64,000 nt of DNA from Bradyrhizobium liaoningense. GTDB lineage: Bacteria; Pseudomonadota; Alphaproteobacteria; Rhizobiales; Xanthobacteraceae. Position 1 is the first letter of the stretch. Each line of letters starts with the position of its first letter. Below are positions 8,036 to 15,957 of this stretch, in pieces. The position numbers and the translations under genes were made by a program. The DNA is taken from assembly GCF_018130785.1 (NCBI RefSeq), contig NZ_JAFCJT010000014.1:111504-175503 (forward strand). Direction: 5' to 3'. The notes beneath the pieces are model-generated. The model had not been told where the DNA came from, did no database searches, and saw nothing but the letters and a program-made list of their open reading frames with translations.

Positions 8036-8263
8036 TCAATGCCGCTGCCGAATAATTGCACTAGGCGGCCCGCCTACCGTTTGTATCGGTTCACCGGCCG
8101 CACGGTCTAGCGGCGGGTGTGGACGGGCTAGTCCTACTGTGCCGGGAGCTGCGTCGTTGCTGGCCGTACGAGTGTCGACGCGATCCGACATAACTGCCGA
8201 TCCAATGGCGACGGCCATGGCGATAGCAGATAGGACAAGGGCTGTCCGGTTCTGGTTGTCCAT
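8036..8263 (-). CDS. Small membrane-anchored protein, unknown
   Basis: 75 residues. One N-terminal hydrophobic helix (TALVLSAIAMAVAIGSAVM, residues 7-25) acts as an uncleaved anchor or signal. It is followed by a 50-residue polar tail rich in Pro, Ala and Arg. GCGGAGG seven bases before the ATG is a strong ribosome site, which is the main reason to accept the gene. No family recognised, and no operon partner. Confidence 0.5.
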   Translation of the reverse strand: MDNQNRTALVLSAIAMAVAIGSAVMSDRVDTRTASNDAAPGTVGLARPHPPLDRAAGEPIQTVGGPPSAIIRQRH

Positions 8264-8718
8264 TGCTAGACCTCCGCGAAACGGCTCAATAGCGCGGGGT
8301 TAACGCCCAACAGACGACTTGGTTCTTATGGGGCTGGCGATGGGTAGAACCCACGAATCCTTTGGCGTGCTGGCGAGGCCGTGCAGCGGTTTGGGATGTC
8401 GGCCGGTGTTCGGTAAAGTGGCCACCAAACGATGCGCCACGAGTGGCGGCAACGGCAAATTTTAGCGGTTTGCATAGGGGCTTGGGACCTTCCGGACGAT
8501 CTTTCTTTTCGGGCTTGGTTGCTTTGGGGCTCTGTTCTCGGCCAAGCAATACGAAAGAGTTTAAGGGAGACGTGCGGCCATCACCGTCCCGACCACTTGC
8601 ACGGGGCTGCGAACGCCATTGGTACGCACTCGGCACCGAGCAAGAACGTAGGATTGGTTGTTTCGTTGGTTGATGAGAAAGCGAAGCGTTCCGTCCGACC
8701 GCAACACCCTGAAAACGC
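8264..8718. other. Intergenic stretch beside the tRNA
   Basis: 455 bp between the 75-residue gene and the tRNA 3' end. Open frames exist on both strands (for example 8286-8636 minus and 8432-8776 plus), but they lack ribosome sites and normal codon use, and the plus one runs into the tRNA. I see no real gene, and no integrase or obvious copy of the tRNA 3' end. Confidence 0.4.
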
Positions 8719-8794
8719 TGGTGGGCCCGGCAGGACTCGAACCTGCAACCAGACCGTTATGAGCGGCCGGCTCTAACCATTGAGCTACAGGCCC
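8719..8794 (-). tRNA. tRNA-Ile(CAT), lysidine-modified type, CCA encoded
   Basis: A full cloverleaf on the minus strand. The acceptor is GGGCCTG with CGGGCCC and discriminator A. The D arm is GCTC...GAGC. The anticodon stem GGCCG/CGGTC encloses loop CTCATAA with anticodon CAT. The T arm is GCAGG-TTCGAGT-CCTGC, and CCA is encoded at 8719-8721. The CAT anticodon could be Met or Ile2. The acceptor and the CTCATAA loop follow the bacterial Ile2 pattern, in which TilS converts C34 to lysidine to read ATA, so Ile is preferred. The 3' end faces the gene-poor region on the left, which is the side where tRNA-targeting elements would insert. Confidence 0.93.
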
Positions 8795-9141
8795 CGCCGC
8801 GAGACGGACGCGGGACGACGCGGCCGGCAACGGTGCGCGGTTCGTTTACAGGGATGGAGGCGGGGGTGCAATGCTGGCACCAGTGGATGGAAACCCCCGA
8901 CGCAGCATTGCCGATGACTTTCGAATAACCGAAACTGGCGATGATGCCCTTATGCTCCTGTTTTGCCCGACGAGTCAAATCGGCTCACGAAGGCCCGTTT
9001 TTCCGTTTCGGTAACCCACTGTTATCACACGTCTTTTCTACGGTGCATGGGGTTGTTTTCGCACATTTTGATTCCGGAGGGGCCTGCAGGTCCCTCCGAA
9101 CGCCTTGCCGGCGTGCTACTGCACACCGCGAAGGGCCGCCC
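8795..9141. other. Intergenic stretch upstream of the tRNA
   Basis: 347 bp between the tRNA 5' end and the stop of the Bug-family gene. It must contain the minus-strand tRNA promoter on its left side. On its right it has a hairpin at 9075-9098. Nothing else is recognisable. Confidence 0.4.
9075..9098 (-). terminator. Hairpin downstream of the Bug-family binding protein
   Basis: Two 10-nt arms (9075-9084 and 9089-9098, one G-T pair) around a TGCA loop, 44 bp past the stop of the minus-strand gene. The tail is A-rich rather than a clean T-run, so it is a likely but not textbook terminator. Confidence 0.45.
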
Positions 9142-10119
9142 CTAGTCCACCGAAACCCCGGCGAACTCCACCACCTTCTTCCATTTCTCGGTCTCGTCGG
9201 CGACCAGCTTGCCGAACTCGGCTGATGTCATCGGCTTGGGGATGCCGCCGTTCTCGGTGAGTCGCGCGATGACCTTCGGGTCCTTCAGGGCTTCGCCGAC
9301 GGCCTTGTTGAGGATCTCGATCACCTCGGGCGGCGTGCCCTTTGGCGCGGAGATGCCGTAGAAGCCGACCGATTCGAAGCCCGGCACGGTCTCGGCGATC
9401 GCCGGCACGTCGGGCACGCTCGGCCAGCGCTGCGGCGAGGTCACGCCAAGTGCGCGGACATTGCCGCCGCGCGACTGCTCGAGCGCGGAGGGGAGGTTGT
9501 CGAAGATCAGTTGCACCTTGTTGGAGATGATGTCGGGGAAGGCGATGGCCGAGCCGCGATAGGGCACGTGCACCATGTCGCACTTGGTCATCACCTTGAA
9601 CAGCTCCGCCGACATGTGCACCGAGGTGCCGTTGCCGGACGAGGCAAACGAGATCTTGCCGGGATTGGCCTTGCAGTAGTCGATGAACTCCTGGACCGTC
9701 TTCGCGGGAAACGCGTTGGAGACGACCAGCATGTTGGTGAGCTGCATGATGCTGGCGACCGGCACGGTGTCGCGCAAGAAGTCGAACGGCAGCTTCTTGT
9801 AGAGCGAGGTCGAGATCGCGTTGTTGGGCGCGACGAACAGCAGGGTGTAGCCGTCCGCCGGCGAATTGATCGCGGCGCCGGCCGCGATGTTGCCGCCGGA
9901 GCCGGCGCGGTTCTCGACGATGAATTGCTGGCCGAGGCGATCCGACAGCGCTTGCGCCATGATCCGCGCCACGATGTCGACCGGGCCGCCGGCGGCGAAG
10001 CCGATCATCCAGTGCACGGGGCGGTCGGGGTAGCCGGCGGCGGAGGCGGGAGGGGAGGCGTTGAGGAGAGTTGAAAGAAAAAGCAGCCCAAAAACAGTGT
10101 TACGCAAAATTCGCAACAT
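9142..10119 (-). CDS. Bug/TctC-family tripartite tricarboxylate transporter solute-binding protein
   Basis: 325 residues. The signal peptide (LRNTVFGLLFLSTLLNA) ends before GYPDRPVHWMIGFAAGGPVDIVAR, the characteristic start of Bug proteins (YP.RP...I..F.AGG..D..AR). Further family marks are VENRAGSGGNIAA, ADGYTLL, and VPYRGSA. It binds an organic acid or small carboxylate in the periplasm. ATG at 10119 is chosen because GGGAG lies six bases upstream; the ATG at 10131 is not needed. No TctA/TctB membrane genes are in view. It is divergent from a TAXI-type binding protein, with about 107 bp between them. The ligand cannot be predicted. Confidence 0.9.
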   Translation of the reverse strand: MLRILRNTVFGLLFLSTLLNASPPASAAGYPDRPVHWMIGFAAGGPVDIVARIMAQALSDRLGQQFIVENRAGSGGNIAAGAAINSPADGYTLLFVAPNNAISTSLYKKLPFDFLRDTVPVASIMQLTNMLVVSNAFPAKTVQEFIDYCKANPGKISFASSGNGTSVHMSAELFKVMTKCDMVHVPYRGSAIAFPDIISNKVQLIFDNLPSALEQSRGGNVRALGVTSPQRWPSVPDVPAIAETVPGFESVGFYGISAPKGTPPEVIEILNKAVGEALKDPKVIARLTENGGIPKPMTSAEFGKLVADETEKWKKVVEFAGVSVD

Positions 10120-10226
10120 GACGTCTCCCATTGTTCTATTGTCGTTGGGCGGCATGCTTTCACAAAAACCGCCCGCTGCCTACGTCGCCGCAAGTCGATG
10201 TTGACGCGGGGCGGCCGGGACTCATC

Positions 10227-11204
10227 ATGAGATTCGCAATCGCAATTCTTCTCGGCGCGGCGCTGCTCGCAAATCCACTCGCAAGCCCCGCCGCTGCTCA
10301 AACCGGAGGCGACGCCATTCCGACCACGACACTCAGCCTGGGCACAGCGACGCCCGGCGGCGGCTTTCCGCTCTATGGCAACGCCTTTGCGGAAGCGATG
10401 AACGCGGCCGATCCGCAAATCACCATCGCCCCCCGCAACACCAAGGGCAGCAACGAGAACATTCCGCTCTTGGAGAAGGGCGAGATCGATCTCGCGCTGG
10501 TCGCGGGCGAGCCGGCCTACGAGGCCTTTGCCGGCATCGGCCGCGCGCCTGTGCGGTTGAAGATCCTCACCGCGATCTATTCCAACCCCGGCATGTTCGT
10601 GGTGCGGGCGGACAGTCCGTACAGGACCATCCGCGATCTGGTCGGCCAGCCCGTCGCCTTCGGCGCCAAGGGCTCGGGCCTGCCGATCCTGGCGCGCTAC
10701 GTGCTCGATGGTCTCGGCCTCAAGCAGGACGAGGATTTCAAGGCGATCTATCTTGACCGCGCCGGCGATGGTCCGGCGATGGTCGAGGACGGCCGCGTCG
10801 CCGCGCTGTGGGGCGCCGGCATCGGCTGGCCCGGCTTTGCCGCGGTGGCATCGGGTGCGTCAGGCGCGCGCTTCATTGCGCCCAGCACTGAAGAGATCAC
10901 GCGCATTCGCGCCAAGCATGCGTTCCTGAAGCCGCTCACCGTGCCGGCCGGCTCCTATCCGAAGCAGGCCGAGTCGATCGCCTCGCTCGGCTCGTGGAGT
11001 TTCGTCCTCACGCGCGAGGACCTGCCCGATGACGTCGCCTATCGCCTCGCGAAGACGCTGCACGGCGTCGAGGCGACCTTCTGCAAGCAGCTCGCGCAGG
11101 CCTGCGAGACCACGGCGTCGAACACGGTCGCGGCCGCGCCGAAGCTGGAGCTGATCCATCCGGGGGTGATGAAGTATTTTCGCGAGATCGGGGTCGTGAA
11201 GTAG
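10227..11204 (+). CDS. TAXI-family TRAP transporter solute-binding protein
   Basis: 325 residues. A signal peptide (FAIAILLGAALLANPLASPAAA) is followed by LSLGTATPGGGFPLYGNAFAEAMN, the TAXI signature (GTxxxGGxYYxxG...A). Other family marks are NTKGSNENIPLLEKGEIDLALV, and SPYRTIRDLVGQPVAFGAKGSG. It binds a ligand in the periplasm for a TRAP transporter, but no fused permease gene adjoins. ATG at 10227 is chosen over an upstream in-frame ATG at 10131, because it starts exactly at the signal peptide. Ligands of the family are poorly known (glutamate or C4/C5 acids in a few cases). The next gene is convergent, across a palindromic repeat. Confidence 0.88.
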   Translation: MRFAIAILLGAALLANPLASPAAAQTGGDAIPTTTLSLGTATPGGGFPLYGNAFAEAMNAADPQITIAPRNTKGSNENIPLLEKGEIDLALVAGEPAYEAFAGIGRAPVRLKILTAIYSNPGMFVVRADSPYRTIRDLVGQPVAFGAKGSGLPILARYVLDGLGLKQDEDFKAIYLDRAGDGPAMVEDGRVAALWGAGIGWPGFAAVASGASGARFIAPSTEEITRIRAKHAFLKPLTVPAGSYPKQAESIASLGSWSFVLTREDLPDDVAYRLAKTLHGVEATFCKQLAQACETTASNTVAAAPKLELIHPGVMKYFREIGVVK

Positions 11205-11228
11205 GGCGCGAGGCACGCGCTTCCTTCC

Positions 11229-11370
11229 TTCTCCCCTTGTGGGAGAAGGTGGCGCGAAGCGCCGGATGAGGGGTTCTCCCCGCGAACTCAGTGCGAGCTG
11301 TATTCGCGGAGACAACCCCTCACCCGGCTTCGCTTTGCGAATCCACCCTCTCCCGCAAGGGGAGAGGGTG
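11229..11370. repeat. Long inverted repeat between convergent genes
   Basis: Two related arms in opposite orientation: 11229-11274 (CTCCCCTTGTGGGAGAAGG then GCCGGATGAGGGG) and 11316-11370 (CCCCTCACCCGGC ending CAAGGGGAGAGGG). Sequences of this form are dispersed intergenic palindromes in rhizobial genomes. Here it lies between two stop codons and could end transcription from both sides. Confidence 0.75.
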
Positions 11371-11397
11371 CACCGTCACTGCGGCTCGGCTACGTCG

Positions 11398-12627
11398 TCA
11401 CTTCTTCACCAGCGGACACGCCGGGTCCGGGGGCCCGAACGCCTTCTCGCCCGAGATCGTCGTGAGGATCTTGTAATAGTCCCACGGATATTTGCTCTCC
11501 TCCGGCGTCTTCACTTGCACCAGCCAGAGGTCGTGCACCATCAGATTGTCCTCGCGGAGTTTGCCGTTGCGGGCGAAAAAATCCTCGATCGGCTTTTCCC
11601 GCATCTTCGCCGCGACCTTGAGCGGATCGTCGGTGCCGGTCTCCTTGATGGCGTTGAGATAGTGCATCACGCTCGAATAGACGCCGGCCTGCCACATCGA
11701 CGGCATCTTGTTCATCTTGGCGAAATAGCGCTTCGACCATTCACGGGTCTTGTCGTCCATGTCCCAATAGAACGACGTCGTCAGCAACAGCCCCTGGGCG
11801 GCCTGCAGGCCGAGGCCATGGATGTCGGTGATCAGCGCCAGCAGCGCCGCCATCTGCTGGCCGCCCTTGAACACGCCGAACTCCGAGCCCGTCTTGATCT
11901 CGTTCATGTTGTTGGGGGGACCTGCGGCAATGCCGATGATCTTGGCCTTGGAGGCCTGCGCCTGCAGCACGAAGGAGGAGAGGTCGGGGGTTGCTAGCGG
12001 CGGCCGCACCGAGCCCAGCACCTTGCCGCCATTGGCGGTGACGACGCTGGAGGCGTCGCGCTCCAGCGAATGGCCGAAGGCGTAGTCGTCGGTGATGAAG
12101 AACCAGCTGTCGCCGCCGCGCTTGACCACTGCATCCGCGGTGCCGACCGCGAGCGCACGGGTGTCGAACACCCACTGGATCGCGTAGGGCGAGCAGAACT
12201 TGCCGTGGAAATCCGCCGTGCCGGTGGAGTGGGTGATGAACAGCCGCTTCTTCTCGTTGGCGACGTTCTGCACCGCGAGCCCGACCGCGGAGACCGGCAC
12301 GTCGACGATCAGATCGACCTGGTCGACGTCAAACCAGCGCCGCGCGATCGCGCCGCCGATATCGGCCTTGAGCTGGTGGTCGCCGATCACGATGCTGATC
12401 GGCTTGCCGAGCACGGTGCCGCCGAAATCGTCGATCGCCATCTGCGCCGCCGTCACCGAGCCCTGGCCGGTCGGCGCGGAGGCGGGGCCGTTCATGTCGG
12501 TGAGCACGCCGATCTTGACGATGTTGTCGGAAACCTGCGCCGACGCCGCCCCCGGCAGCAGCGCCGCCGCCAAGCAAGTGGCTACAAAGCCGGCCGCGAC
12601 CGGCAGTCCAGATCTCGTTGGATTCAC
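11398..12627 (-). CDS. ABC transporter substrate-binding protein, branched-chain amino acid (LivK-like) family
   Basis: 409 residues. The signal peptide ends near AASA-QVSD. The mature protein begins IVKIGVLTDMNGPASAPTGQGSV and AAQMAIDDFGG, the type I periplasmic-binding fold of HAAT systems. Further marks are AVQNVANEKKRLFITHSTGTADF, FITDDYAFGHSLERDA, and VLQAQASKAKIIGIAAG. Proteins of this subgroup often bind aromatic or other non-amino-acid ligands, so the ligand is open. The start is GTG at 12627, with GGGGAGG six bases upstream. No LivHMGF genes adjoin, so it must borrow a permease encoded elsewhere or act alone. It is one of four orphan binding proteins in this stretch. Confidence 0.9.
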   Translation of the reverse strand: MNPTRSGLPVAAGFVATCLAAALLPGAASAQVSDNIVKIGVLTDMNGPASAPTGQGSVTAAQMAIDDFGGTVLGKPISIVIGDHQLKADIGGAIARRWFDVDQVDLIVDVPVSAVGLAVQNVANEKKRLFITHSTGTADFHGKFCSPYAIQWVFDTRALAVGTADAVVKRGGDSWFFITDDYAFGHSLERDASSVVTANGGKVLGSVRPPLATPDLSSFVLQAQASKAKIIGIAAGPPNNMNEIKTGSEFGVFKGGQQMAALLALITDIHGLGLQAAQGLLLTTSFYWDMDDKTREWSKRYFAKMNKMPSMWQAGVYSSVMHYLNAIKETGTDDPLKVAAKMREKPIEDFFARNGKLREDNLMVHDLWLVQVKTPEESKYPWDYYKILTTISGEKAFGPPDPACPLVKK

Positions 12628-12730
12628 GCTTGTCCTCCCCTGATCCGGCTCGTTGGCCGGTGTTGCTTTTTCCGGGTACGGCCCGGCTGAATTGGTTTCT
12701 TTTGCAACTATTAGGGGGCGGGCGTCAATG

Positions 12731-13624
12731 TCAGGCCGCGAAGCGGATCTGCCCGGCGGGCGAGGGATCGTAGCCGGTCAGCTCCTCGGCGCGCTGTCGC
12801 AGCCGTCTTTCGCTGAGGAACCGGATCAGGGCCTGCATTGGCGGGCGAAAATAGCTGCGCTGCCGCATTGCGAGATCAAAATTCTCCCAGACCAGCGGCA
12901 CGTAATCGAGCCCGGCCGAGCGCGCCGCCGCACGCGTCGCGATCCCGCAATCGGCTTGTCCCGCGCGGACGATCTCGGCGAGATCCGGCCCGGTGAGGGC
13001 CGGCGTCTCGATCCGGCGCAGATCGCGCGTCGAGGCGCCGGCGCCCTTCAACAGCACGTCGAGCAGCATCTGCGCGCCCGTGCCTTGTTGTCGCATCGCC
13101 ATCCTGACACCGAGCGCAAGCACGTCGGAAAGGCCGCGCAGCCGTTTCGGATTGCCCGGCGGCAGCACGAGACCCTGCTCGCGGCGCACGAACGCGACCA
13201 GCACCGCATCATGCAGGTCCGGAGCGTCACGCAGCGCCGTCGCACTGGCGTCGGAGGCAAGATTGCCGTCGGCCTCCAGGCTGTGGAAGTGCACCGCCGC
13301 CGCCATCACCTCGTCGCGTTGCAGGCGCTCGAGCCCGCGCGCGCTGCCCTCGCTCATCGATCCCAGGCCCGAGCCGGATTCACGCAGGCTCCAGTCCAGA
13401 AGCTCGTCCTGGCTGCCACCCACGACCGGCGGCGGCTCCGCAGTCAGCATGCCGGCCGGACGCGCCAGTCCCGACAGGACCCAGAGGTCGAGCTCGTGCC
13501 GCGGGAAGAGCCACTTCCCGGTCACCTTGGTGCAGGGAATCGCACCGGTGGTGACGAGTTCGTAGAGCTTGCGTTCGCCGAGCCGAAGGTAGTCGGCGGC
13601 TTCGCTGGTCGTCAGGAATTCCAT
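12731..13624 (-). CDS. HTH regulator with PBP-like sensor domain
   Basis: 297 residues. Residues 1-50 are an excisionase/MerR-like winged helix (LTTSEAADYLRLGERKLYELV, GKWLFPRHELDLWV). Residues from about 90 to 290 form a periplasmic-binding-protein-like domain without a signal peptide, so it acts in the cytoplasm. Marks are RQQGTGAQMLLDVLL and GQADCGIATRAAARSAGLDYVPLVWE. The same domain ends the MoeA fusion at 15958-17907. Its place, divergent from a tungstate-binding protein and next to molybdopterin genes, suggests that it senses molybdate, tungstate or a cofactor intermediate. The start is supported by AGGA eight bases upstream. Ligand and targets are inferred, not shown. Confidence 0.8.
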   Translation of the reverse strand: MEFLTTSEAADYLRLGERKLYELVTTGAIPCTKVTGKWLFPRHELDLWVLSGLARPAGMLTAEPPPVVGGSQDELLDWSLRESGSGLGSMSEGSARGLERLQRDEVMAAAVHFHSLEADGNLASDASATALRDAPDLHDAVLVAFVRREQGLVLPPGNPKRLRGLSDVLALGVRMAMRQQGTGAQMLLDVLLKGAGASTRDLRRIETPALTGPDLAEIVRAGQADCGIATRAAARSAGLDYVPLVWENFDLAMRQRSYFRPPMQALIRFLSERRLRQRAEELTGYDPSPAGQIRFAA

Positions 13625-13950
13625 CCTGCATTCCTATGCAAATTCTTGCTTCTTTTTGGCGTTCGACGCAGGTGGAATTCTGCATTTCAATTTACGTCCG
13701 CCGGGACCATGCCCGATCATCTCGCTGCTTTGCAACACATCCTCACGCGCGATTTCTGCTTTGGTGAACGATCCTGAAGCGCCCGCGTGGCGCGGGCCTT
13801 GCGGCCGTCGCGCTCGCAATTGCAATCGGCGCACCGCGCGGGCCGCATTGCCGAAATGTCCCGAGTTGGGAGCGCAACGAGCAGACGCGTCACGAGTGTG
13901 GCGCAATCGATCATCATCATGATCGCGTCATAGCCAATGGGAACCCGATC
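13625..13950. promoter_or_regulatory. Divergent promoter region of regulator and tungstate-binding protein
   Basis: 326 bp. TATGCAAATTC at 13635-13645 and GAATTCTGCATTT at 13675-13687 form an imperfect dyad close to the regulator start, so an autoregulatory site is possible. A GCCCGCG-TGG-CGCGGGC hairpin lies at 13781-13797. I find no convincing Moco or tungsten-cofactor riboswitch, although its structure is hard to exclude by eye. Confidence 0.35.
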
Positions 13951-14784
13951 ATGGTCGTCCGCCGCCTGTCCGTTGCACTCGCGCTTCTCTGCGGCCTCGC
14001 CGCGGGCGTGGCGGCGTCATTTGCGGAGGACCGCGCGATCGTGCTGGCCTCGACCACGGCGACACAGGAGTCCGGCCTGCTCGATCATCTGCTGCCGATC
14101 TTCCGCGAGAAGACCGGCATCGAGGTGACGGTGATCGCGCGGCGTGCCGATGAAGTGCTCGACGGGGCGCGAAGGGGCGAAGTCGACGTCGTGCTGATGC
14201 ACGCACGGCCGCAGGAGGAGAAGTTCGTCGCCGACGGTTTTGGCGTGAAGCGTTTTGACGTGATGTACAACGACTATGTGCTGATCGGACCGAAGAGCGA
14301 TCCCGCCGCCGTGAAGGGCAAGGACATCGCCACCGCGCTGAAGGCGATCGAGGCCAAGGGCGCGCCGTTCGTGACACGCGGCGACCGCTCGGGCACCCAT
14401 GCCGCGGAGCTCGCGCTCTGGATCGTCGCCGGTATCGATATCGCCGCTGCCAAGGGCGCATGGTATCGCGAAGTCAAGCAAGGCATGGACGCAGCCCTCG
14501 ACACTGCGCGCACGGCGAACGCCTATGTGCTGTCCGACCGCGGCAGCTGGATCGCCTTCAAGAATCGCGGCGATCTCGGCATCGTCGTCGAAGGCGACAA
14601 GCGGCTGCTCAATCAGTACGGCGCGATGCTGGTGAACCCGGAAAAATTTCCGAACGTGAAAAAGGAGCTGGGGCAGACCTTCATCGACTGGCTGATCTCG
14701 CCGGAGGGGCAGGGGGCGATCGCCGACTACAAGGTCGACGGACAGCAGCTGTTTTTCCCCAATGCGGGCAAGTCCGGCGGCTGA
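13951..14784 (+). CDS. tupA: Tungstate/molybdate ABC transporter substrate-binding protein (TupA-like)
   Basis: 277 residues. A signal peptide ends near ASFA-ED. The mature protein begins AIVLASTTATQESGLLDHLLPIFREKTGIEV, the TupA hallmark (STT.TQ.SGLL). GEVDVVLMHARPQEEKFVADGFGVKR, MYNDYVLIGP, and RGDRSGTHAAE follow in family order. In TupA the early Thr/Ser cluster and the RSGTH segment bind the oxyanion, usually tungstate. The permease and ATPase (TupB, TupC) are not in the window. It is divergent from the PBP-domain regulator and just upstream of two MoeA homologues. Choice of tungstate over molybdate follows the TupA rather than ModA pattern but is not certain. The ribosome site is weak (GGGA). 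Confidence 0.85.
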   Translation: MVVRRLSVALALLCGLAAGVAASFAEDRAIVLASTTATQESGLLDHLLPIFREKTGIEVTVIARRADEVLDGARRGEVDVVLMHARPQEEKFVADGFGVKRFDVMYNDYVLIGPKSDPAAVKGKDIATALKAIEAKGAPFVTRGDRSGTHAAELALWIVAGIDIAAAKGAWYREVKQGMDAALDTARTANAYVLSDRGSWIAFKNRGDLGIVVEGDKRLLNQYGAMLVNPEKFPNVKKELGQTFIDWLISPEGQGAIADYKVDGQQLFFPNAGKSGG

Positions 14785-14838
14785 TCTTCGCATCGCCGGC
14801 GGTTGCCAAACCGGGCGATGCATGGTCCATCATGGCGC

Positions 14839-15945
14839 ATGACCCAGCGCCTGCCGCCATCACTGACGCCGCTCGACACCGCGCTCGCTGCGTTGCTGCG
14901 AGGCGTTGATCCGGTCGCGCCGGTGGAGTTGCGGCTGGCCGAGGCTGTCGGCTGCATCGCGGCAGGGATGCCGCTGCTTGCGGCCTGTCCGCCGCGCGAC
15001 ATCGCCGCTGCGGATGGCTGGGCGCTCTGCGCCAGGGATATTGTCGGCGCGTCCGCCTATTCGCCGCTGCCTCTGACAACGGCACCCGTTTGGGTCGATG
15101 CCGGCGACGCGATGCCGCCGGGATGTGATTGTGTGCTCGATGCCGACGCAGTCGAGGTGTCGGGTCCACTCGCCCAGGCGCTGGCAGAGGGCGTGCCCGG
15201 ACAGGGCGTCAGGCGCGCCGGAAGCGACAGCTCCGGGCGCGCGCCTGCCGTGGCAGAAGGGCATTTGATCAATCCCGCCACTCTGCTGCTCGCGCGCGTC
15301 GCCGGTGTTGAAACGCTGGGCGTACGGCAGCCGCGGCTGTGCATCGTCAACGTGCCGGGTGCAGCCGTGACGACGCACATGATTGCGGAGATCGCGCGCG
15401 CGGCAGGGCTGCACGTGCAAACGCGTGAAGCTGCCGCGCAAGATGCGGCATCGATCGCGGGAGCGCTCGGCGATCTCAATTGCGATCTCGTCGTGACGGT
15501 CGGCGGCAGCGGCGTCGGTCGTCGGGATGCCGCCGTCAGCGCGCTGGCCAAGCATGGTGACGTGCTCGCCCATGGCCTCGCGCTCCAGCCCGGACGCACC
15601 GCTGCGGTCGGGCGGCTCGGGAAAGTTCCAGCCGTCGCCTTGCCAGGTTCGCCGGATCATGCGCTCGCGGGCTGGTTCGCGCTCGTGCGTCCGCTCGTTG
15701 ATCGCCTGTCCGCCCGGCAGCCGCGTCGGCCGGTGACCTTGCCGCTCGCGCGAAAAATCGCGTCCAGTGTCGGCATCGCCGAGATCGCGCTGCTGGCCGA
15801 GGAACATCATGCGTGGCTCCCGCTTGCGGTGGGGGAATGGCCGCTTCAGGCCATTGCCGGTGCCGATGCATGGCTGCTCGTTCCCGCCGGCAGCGAGGGA
15901 TTTGCGGCAGGGACGCCGGTCGATGCCTATCTGATGCGGGAATGA
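14839..15945 (+). CDS. Divergent MoeA-like molybdopterin protein
   Basis: 368 residues. It has MoeA architecture with AADGWALCARDI (normally DGYAV), GLALQPGRTAAVG and LPGSPDHALAGW (normally LPGNPVS). The usual STGDEL motif is replaced by NVPGAAV, and the GGVSxGxxD segment is altered to VTVGGSGVGRRDAA. The enzyme family inserts molybdate into adenylated molybdopterin. The lost residues suggest a reduced or changed activity. ATG at 14839 is used because it begins the family homology; TTG 14803 and ATG 14818 are alternatives. It lies 54 bp after tupA and 12 bp before the MoeA-PBP fusion, so the three probably form one operon. Confidence 0.75.
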   Translation: MTQRLPPSLTPLDTALAALLRGVDPVAPVELRLAEAVGCIAAGMPLLAACPPRDIAAADGWALCARDIVGASAYSPLPLTTAPVWVDAGDAMPPGCDCVLDADAVEVSGPLAQALAEGVPGQGVRRAGSDSSGRAPAVAEGHLINPATLLLARVAGVETLGVRQPRLCIVNVPGAAVTTHMIAEIARAAGLHVQTREAAAQDAASIAGALGDLNCDLVVTVGGSGVGRRDAAVSALAKHGDVLAHGLALQPGRTAAVGRLGKVPAVALPGSPDHALAGWFALVRPLVDRLSARQPRRPVTLPLARKIASSVGIAEIALLAEEHHAWLPLAVGEWPLQAIAGADAWLLVPAGSEGFAAGTPVDAYLMRE

Positions 15946-15957
15946 TAAGGTTTTGGC

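Noticed and set aside
8286..8776. Two overlapping frames next to the tRNA (minus 8286-8636, plus 8432-8776)
   Set aside because: The plus frame reads into the tRNA (GGPGRTRTCN is tRNA read as protein); neither has a ribosome site or normal codon use.
13625..13950. Molybdenum-cofactor riboswitch upstream of tupA
   Set aside because: No conserved Moco-RNA pattern could be made out; a covariance-model search would be decisive.
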